DNA of 64,000 bases from Actinomucor elegans. Taxonomy: Eukaryota > Mucoromycota > Mucoromycetes > Mucorales > Mucoraceae. Below, one piece after another: positions 58,762-64,000 of this stretch; positions within the stretch are counted from its first letter, which is position 1; each line of letters starts with the position of its first letter. The position numbers and the translations under genes were made by a program. The notes under the pieces are model-generated. The model searched no databases. It was not told where the DNA came from and worked only from the letters and a program-made list of their open reading frames with translations. The DNA lies in contig JAMSLZ010000001.1 in NCBI GenBank assembly GCA_026027325.1, positions 2,976,001 through 3,040,000 of the forward strand. The letters run 5' to 3'.

Positions 58762-60699
58762 ATGTCTGCTCCTATCTCTACTGTTTCTGGTTCTAATGAC
58801 GTTGTCATTAATCCTCCTGTTGCTATTGAATCCTCTGCTGATCAAGACGTAGAGATGAACAACTGTGATGACGGTTTATCCGTATCTGACTCCGTTGAGG
58901 TGATCAAGGACGCTATCCGTCAAGCCTCTGCTCAAATCGCCAAGATGACTATCCAGTTGGTGACTCCTGGTGTTCTCTCTGAAGAAGCTGCCAAGAAACT
59001 TCGTGGTGATCTTGCTCTTCGTCAAAAGGATTTGAAGCTATTTAAGGAATCTCTTCTGGCTATGGAAGAATCCCTTGGTAGCTCTGCTGCTAGTCCTGCT
59101 TCTGCTTCTCTGGGTCCTACTAAGAGTACTATGTTACGTACTGAGTTTGTGCCCAATGACTTACCTATTATCCAATGGGTTGGTATGGTTTCTGACAACA
59201 AGTCTACCATCTTCACTGACTTGCGTACCTGTCTTTCTCGCTTCGAAGTCGTTGTAGAGTGTCATGGTCTTGACTTGGACGTCAATGGTGCTCGCCTACT
59301 TAAGTACTGTTGCTTAAACGAGGATCATCAAACATTCTTGAAAGAAACCTTCTTTGTGCCTGGTGTTGCTGCTACTTGGTCCATTGTAAAAGATGCCTTC
59401 TTGAAGAAGTTTGGTGTGAATGCAAGTGTAGATCGCTCTACTGCTGCTAACGAGCTCATGGCCATTACCAAACGGTCAACCGAGACAATTGAACAGTATA
59501 TTGACCGCTTCAACGCGTTACGTCGTCGTGCTGACTTGAATGATTCGTTCTTGTTAATATCTACCTTCTTGCGTGGATTGCCTGACTCATTCCAAGAACG
59601 TATGGCATATACTATGAATATGGGAACTGAAACTCAGATGCAGAATCTCGAGTATGTTTGCGCTGTGGCTCGTAACTTGGACAGTCGTTTGGCTTCTATG
59701 CGTGCTAACAAGCGTACTGGTGACGATCAAAGGGAATCTCTTGGCACGAAAAAGTCAAAGGTTTCTGATGAACCATCGTCGTCATCGTTTCCTAATGGTG
59801 CTGCTGCCTCGAAGTACGCATCAAAACCTTCTTCTTCGTCTAGTACAAGAGAAAAGAAAGGGTTGTTCTGTTCTTTCCACCGATCGACTACGCATAGCAC
59901 GGACTCTTGTCGCGCTGCTAAACTGGGAGGTGTACCCAAGCCTGGTCCTGGTGACTGCCGTCGTTGTGGCGCTAAGAATTGGAACCCATCACATCGCTGT
60001 GATTCATCTGCTGCAGTGAATGGTGTTGGTAAATCTGCCAGTAATCTGGTAATGAGAGCTATGTCCACGTCGCCCGAACGTTTTTCCTCTTCTGCCTCTC
60101 GCACCACTACTACTACTTCTTCTGCTGCTCCTCGTGCTCCGGTTTCCACTACCGTCGAGACTAATACTTCTGTTGCTTCTTCTGCTGGATCAACCAATGC
60201 TTCTTCTTCTTCTGCTGTGGCTGTTGCCACACAACGCATCAACGATATGGATATTTCAGATGAAGAATCGCTTCTGGTCGCCGCGCAGGCACAAGCTTGT
60301 AAGTATCACAAAGGATTTTCATTGCCACCAAGACAGATTTCTAATTCTCTCTTTGTACCGGCTATTATAGAGAATATTACTACCTACAGTTTGATCGATT
60401 CGGGTTCGAGCTTTTCTATGGTTACGCCAGAGTTTTTTAACTCACTTGTTCCACCTATTCCTTTGGTGAAGCAAGAAGGCACAATCCAGCTTGGCCACGT
60501 CAATAATGCGATCAGTAGAATAGGGTCTTGCACTCTAAAAGTATTCTATAATAAAAAATCCTTTTACCATACTTTTGAAGTTTTTCCTTTCTTTACTCAT
60601 GAAGATGTTCCTATTTGCTTTGGTCTTGACATCTTACCTCAATTGAACATTGGTATCACTGGTCTTGTTAGTTCACACTTTGAACAAATTGGCCATTGA
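58762..60699 (+). CDS. Gypsy gag-protease
   Basis: Open frame of 645 residues. A helical gag domain at about 130-300 (WSIVKDAFLKKFG ... TIEQYIDRFNALRRRADL) packages the RNA. A Cys/His-rich segment from about residue 368 (CSFHRSTTHSTDSC and CRRCGAKNWNPSHRC) is a diverged zinc-knuckle nucleocapsid. After a Ser/Thr-rich linker, an aspartic protease carries the catalytic LIDSGSS motif near residue 547. The frame stops at TGA 60697-60699 and continues in the same frame into pol without any further stop. The stop may be a leaky termination site or a single nonsense mutation. Confidence 0.9.
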   Translation: MSAPISTVSGSNDVVINPPVAIESSADQDVEMNNCDDGLSVSDSVEVIKDAIRQASAQIAKMTIQLVTPGVLSEEAAKKLRGDLALRQKDLKLFKESLLAMEESLGSSAASPASASLGPTKSTMLRTEFVPNDLPIIQWVGMVSDNKSTIFTDLRTCLSRFEVVVECHGLDLDVNGARLLKYCCLNEDHQTFLKETFFVPGVAATWSIVKDAFLKKFGVNASVDRSTAANELMAITKRSTETIEQYIDRFNALRRRADLNDSFLLISTFLRGLPDSFQERMAYTMNMGTETQMQNLEYVCAVARNLDSRLASMRANKRTGDDQRESLGTKKSKVSDEPSSSSFPNGAAASKYASKPSSSSSTREKKGLFCSFHRSTTHSTDSCRAAKLGGVPKPGPGDCRRCGAKNWNPSHRCDSSAAVNGVGKSASNLVMRAMSTSPERFSSSASRTTTTTSSAAPRAPVSTTVETNTSVASSAGSTNASSSSAVAVATQRINDMDISDEESLLVAAQAQACKYHKGFSLPPRQISNSLFVPAIIENITTYSLIDSGSSFSMVTPEFFNSLVPPIPLVKQEGTIQLGHVNNAISRIGSCTLKVFYNKKSFYHTFEVFPFFTHEDVPICFGLDILPQLNIGITGLVSSHFEQIGH

Positions 60700-63600
60700 C
60701 TCCCAGACCCAATTGATCCTGATCAGGTCAAACCAAATGATAATCCATACGGAACGATTACTGAGCGAAAGCCTTTGCTTGATAAAATAAACAAGTTGTT
60801 ACAGGTCAATTCTTCTATTGATATGAAAAATACATACTGCAATTTACCAGGCGCTATTATTCATCTCAAAACGAAGCCTGGAAGTGTTGCTTACAGAAAA
60901 CAATACGCATTGCCTGAAGCCTATCGTTCTGCGGTCCTTGACCAAATAGAAACATGGTTACAGGAAGGTGTCATTGAAAGAGCTCCTTCTCATACATCGT
61001 GGAATAGTCCAATCCTTTGCGTCAAAAAGAAGGACTCATTCGGTAATTACACGTATGCTAAACCTAGAGTGGTTTGTGATGTTCGTCTAGTTAACCAATT
61101 GCTGATTGTAAATGATAGACAACAACTACCTCTCATCTCAGAAATACATCAACGTATTGGCTCTGCTCCAATCCACACTATATTGGACATTCATGCTTGC
61201 TTTACAAGTTTTAAAGTTGCTGATGAAGATCGCGAGAAACTGTCCTTTACTTGTCCCTATACCAATCGGCAGATGCGCTTTATCAAAGCGTGCTATGGCA
61301 TAAGTTTCGTTGGATCGGTCGTCCAACGCAATTTGACAACACTCTTTGAAGATCTTCCTTACGTCAACGTGTATGTAGATGACATCGTTGTTTCTACATT
61401 TCCTCCGCTATCATATCATGCAGATTGCGTTGCTGAAGTGACCAAACGTCTTACTAGTGCTAATCTCGTACTGAATCCTGATAAGATCGTATTCGCTCAA
61501 CAGAGTATACACATATTGGGTTGGTCGTTGATAAAAGGTAAACTGATCCCTGATCCTCGCAAAGTAGCAAGCTTAGAAAGCTGGCCTAAAATGACTACTG
61601 GACGTCATATCCAACAGTTTCTCGGGTTTATGAACTTCTTCCGTTCATCCATTCCTTTCTTTGCTAAACTCGCTGCTGATTTAGATGACCTACGTAACGT
61701 AAAAGATATTACTAAAGTCTGGTCAAACAAACACGAACAAGCTTTTGCAGCTCTTAAATACGCTCTGGCCAATGCTCCTGTTATCTCGCCTCCAGTTATC
61801 GGTCAACGATTTCATGTTGCAACAGATGCAAGTGTGTCTGGTATTGGTGCTATGCTGTATCAAATTATCGATAATGAAGTTAAGTTTGTTGCCTTGGCTT
61901 CTCGAAAGCTTAGTGTTTCCGAACGCAACTATAGCACTACCAAACGTGAATTGTTAGCTGTCGTTTATGCATTTGCGAAATTCCACAAGTGGCTGTATCT
62001 TATTCCCTTTACGTTGCATACTGATCATAAAAGTCTCATTTACTTGCAGACTCAAGAAGTACCTAATGCTTTAATGGCTGGTTGGTATGAGGGTATTTTT
62101 GGCTATACGTTCAATACAGTTCACCTGCCTGGATTCAAAAATCTTATTCCTGACGCTCTCTCACGCCTTTATACGGACGAGGATCAACCGATTAATGTTC
62201 TGGAGGGGGGTAGTTGTCTCGATATAGTCGCGCTTGGTGATGTTGGTAGCATTTCAAACAAAAAGAAAAGCTTGAAAGATAGTGAAAAGGGATCTATGGC
62301 TAAAAGCAAAAAGCAATTTGCTCAACAGTCACGCCCTAGTATTTATAAAAATAATACTTCTCTCTTAGCTTCTTCTTCAACAGTACCAATATTACTTACT
62401 GATCAGAGTAATGATACTTGCGCTACTATATCTCCACAACAAACTTCTAATGACGATGAAGACCTGATTCTTCGAACATTAAAGTTTGCTGATTATATTA
62501 CACCACCTAAAAATGAACGTGATAATCTCGTATTTAAAGCACACCTTTTAGGACATTATGGTTTACAAAGCATCGAGAACCAATTACACCATGATGGTAT
62601 TCACTGGACAAACATGCGAAAAGATATTCAACGAATCTTGGGCGAATGTACTGAATGCAATAGGTTCAACATATCCAAAGTTGGTTATCACCCACCAAAA
62701 TCTGTATTGCCTGATCAACCACTTGATCATTGGTGTATGGATTTAGGTACTTTTGATGTCACCTCTTCTCGCGGCAATAACTTTATGTTAGTCATGGTAG
62801 ACTATTATTCAAGGTTTACTGTTCTTAGAGCATTACCTGATAAACATAGTACGACTATCGCTGCCGAACTTTTATCTATATTCTCGTTATTTGGCTTTCC
62901 AAAGATCTTGAATTCGGATAATGGTGCAGAGTTCACAGCTGATATTGTAGCAAAAATGATTGAGATGAGTGGCATTGATCGAAGACTTTCATTACCATAC
63001 TCTCCTACGGGTAACTCGGTAAACGAAGCATATGTCGGTTTGGCAAAACGTACAATTGTTAAGGAATTACGCGGTAAAGGCGCTGACTGGGATTATTATT
63101 TGAATTATTGTCAATACGCTATGAATTGTAAATACGCACGGTTACATAAGTCTCGTCCTTATACAGTGTTATTCAATAGACAACCAAATGGCTTTGAAGA
63201 CTACTCAAATACTAAACCTGTATTGCAACTAGAAGAAACTGACACGAAAATGATTGATGAAAAATTCAAATTTGTCAATGAAGTCGTTATACCAGCATTG
63301 TCTAAACGCATAAGAGATACGCAAGAACGTGATCACGACAGATTCGTAAAAACGCATAGGATTGTAACTAAGCAGTTTCCTGTTGGAAGTAAAGTTATGA
63401 TTAAGAATGTAACACGATTAAGCAAATTAGATGCGCGTAATCTCGGTCCATTTTATATACATGGAATCACAAAGAACGGTAGCTATATCTTGAAAGATAA
63501 AGCGGGTACTCTCTTATCTAGAGATGTACCTACATCGCATATTATATTCATCTCCTCAGATAATATATCTACTGAAGAATATCAAAAGCTTAAAGAAGAT

Positions 63601-63864
63601 CACTTTGAAATACAAGCAGTCATTGATCATTCTGGTTCACCTGGTAATTATTTATACAGAGTCAAATGGAAAGGATATCCAAACGATGAAGATGATACAT
63701 GGGAACCTCCATCACACTTCGATTCAAAGAAACCAATTGAAATATATTGGGGACGTCGCAATGCTGATCATAAGCAATCCTCTTCCAAGAAACGTAAGGC
63801 TCCTATGACAGTCAATACACGTAAGATAGCTACTCGGAACAAACGCAGTAGAAACCAACAATAG
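60700..63864 (+). CDS. Gypsy pol: reverse transcriptase, RNase H, integrase, chromodomain
   Basis: Open frame of 1054 residues directly after the TGA, in the same frame as gag; the first 75 nt have no ATG, so it needs readthrough or a different start. Reverse transcriptase: LDIHACF near 161 (a changed LDLxxGYHQI block) and YVDD near 223. RNase H: TDAS near 374 and TKRELLAVVYAF. Integrase: the HHCC zinc site around 610-650 (HYGLQ ... CTECNR), then the catalytic residues in CMDLGTFD, SDNGAEF and NEAYVGLAKR at about 679, 740 and 773. Chromodomain: YRVKWKGYPNDEDDTWEP near 985. A basic tail (KKRKAP, RNKRSRNQQ) ends the protein. All catalytic residues appear present. Confidence 0.9.
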   Translation, partial: LPDPIDPDQVKPNDNPYGTITERKPLLDKINKLLQVNSSIDMKNTYCNLPGAIIHLKTKPGSVAYRKQYALPEAYRSAVLDQIETWLQEGVIERAPSHTSWNSPILCVKKKDSFGNYTYAKPRVVCDVRLVNQLLIVNDRQQLPLISEIHQRIGSAPIHTILDIHACFTSFKVADEDREKLSFTCPYTNRQMRFIKACYGISFVGSVVQRNLTTLFEDLPYVNVYVDDIVVSTFPPLSYHADCVAEVTKRLTSANLVLNPDKIVFAQQSIHILGWSLIKGKLIPDPRKVASLESWPKMTTGRHIQQFLGFMNFFRSSIPFFAKLAADLDDLRNVKDITKVWSNKHEQAFAALKYALANAPVISPPVIGQRFHVATDASVSGIGAMLYQIIDNEVKFVALASRKLSVSERNYSTTKRELLAVVYAFAKFHKWLYLIPFTLHTDHKSLIYLQTQEVPNALMAGWYEGIFGYTFNTVHLPGFKNLIPDALSRLYTDEDQPINVLEGGSCLDIVALGDVGSISNKKKSLKDSEKGSMAKSKKQFAQQSRPSIYKNNTSLLASSSTVPILLTDQSNDTCATISPQQTSNDDEDLILRTLKFADYITPPKNERDNLVFKAHLLGHYGLQSIENQLHHDGIHWTNMRKDIQRILGECTECNRFNISKVGYHPPKSVLPDQPLDHWCMDLGTFDVTSSRGNNFMLVMVDYYSRFTVLRALPDKHSTTIAAELLSIFSLFGFPKILNSDNGAEFTADIVAKMIEMSGIDRRLSLPYSPTGNSVNEAYVGLAKRTIVKELRGKGADWDYYLNYCQYAMNCKYARLHKSRPYTVLFNRQPNGFEDYSNTKPVLQLEETDTKMIDEKFKFVNEVVIPALSKRIRDTQERDHDRFVKTHRIVTKQFPVGSKVMIKNVTRLSKLDARNLGPFYIHGITKNGSYILKDKAGTLLSRDVPTSHIIFISSDNISTEEYQKLKEDHFEIQAVIDHSGSPGNYLYRVKWKGYPNDEDDTWEPPSHFDSKKPIEIYWGRRNADHKQSSSKKRKAPMTVNTRKIATRNKRSRNQQ

Positions 63865-64000
63865 ATCATAGACTTTTTATACAGTCTTGTTTGTTATTCT
63901 TCTTTTCCTTCACTTTTATCCTACGGGTTTTTTACATAAGGTTTTTATCGAGGAATAACTACGATCAGTTCATTACAAGGCGAAAGGACACGCACCGAAG

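Larger units (their letters stand above)
58762..64000 (+). mobile_element. Ty3/Gypsy chromovirus (LTR retrotransposon), right end cut by window
   Basis: Internal region of an LTR retrotransposon in the order gag, protease, reverse transcriptase, RNase H, integrase, chromodomain, the order that defines chromoviruses of the Ty3/Gypsy group. Both frames are long and undamaged except for one in-frame TGA at 60697-60699, so the copy is young. The chromodomain usually guides integration to marked chromatin, which fits its position in a gene-poor stretch next to NMA111. The 3' part after 63864 (136 bp visible) is untranslated and includes a purine-rich AAGGCGAAAGG near 63978 that could be the polypurine tract; the 3' LTR lies mostly or fully beyond the window. 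Confidence 0.9.

Noticed and set aside
59727..60242. Minus-strand ORF of 171 codons within gag
   Set aside because: Antisense shadow of the Ser/Thr-rich gag linker.
58675..63900. Similarity of ACAGTCTT-containing DNA before gag and after pol taken as paired LTRs
   Set aside because: The match is short and T-rich, and its position relative to gag and to the pol stop does not fit LTR geometry; the true 3' LTR is probably beyond the window.

Overview
The window is AT-rich nuclear DNA from a filamentous fungus, most likely a Mucorales-type early-diverging fungus. The evidence is many short GT-AG introns (about 50-80 nt) with CTAAC/ACTAAT branch sites, typical fungal gene families, and decayed retroelements lying in long gene-poor AT-rich gaps. 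No tRNA, rRNA or CRISPR array was recognised. For nearly every gene I rebuilt the exons by hand; the exon sums are multiples of three unless stated.

Layout. 1-6.9 kb: 5' part of a cytochrome P450 (-), a 12-exon DUF1765/UPF0592-like gene (-) and a Gcn4-type bZIP regulator (-). 7.7-9.6 kb: a 5'-truncated, broken LINE with a 14-bp target-site duplication. 10.5-12.0 kb: a UPF0658-like Golgi membrane protein (-) with a candidate 1-nt exon. 14.9-17.0 kb: a peroxisomal-type acyl/coumarate-CoA ligase (-). 18.2-21.7 kb: proteasome subunit Rpn5 (+) converging on a rhodanese-persulfide dioxygenase fusion (-). 23.0-27.9 kb: a CBM48 protein (+), a small membrane protein (-), the complex III assembly factor Mzm1 (-) and an unrecognised coiled-coil protein (+). 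29.4-30.2 kb: cytochrome oxidase subunit Cox4 (+).

32-39 kb is a cell-surface block: a Ser/Thr/Lys-rich single-pass protein (+), a GPI-type fasciclin protein (-), a secreted glyoxal-oxidase-like copper radical oxidase (+) and a TMEM184/Ost-alpha membrane protein (+). 41-47 kb: a BTB protein (+), a PC-esterase (Cas1p/Pmr5 type, +) and an ENPP-type phosphodiesterase (-). 50.5-57.9 kb: a STE20/PAK-like kinase (+), a membrane-anchored heme-thiolate peroxidase (-) and the nuclear HtrA-type protease Nma111 (-). 58.7-64 kb: a Ty3/Gypsy chromovirus with long open frames; its right end lies outside the window.

Themes. Several genes serve mitochondrial respiration and sulfide handling (Cox4, Mzm1, persulfide dioxygenase). 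Three convergent gene pairs are separated by only 5, 20 and 31 bp between stop codons, so their transcripts very probably overlap. The most unusual signals are the 1-nt exon or stwintron in the UPF0658-like gene, a perfect 21-bp inverted repeat inside the long first COX4 intron, the in-frame UGA between protease and reverse transcriptase in the Gypsy element, two AG|GCAAGT GC-AG introns, and a family of degenerate repeats recurring in the gene-poor gaps.
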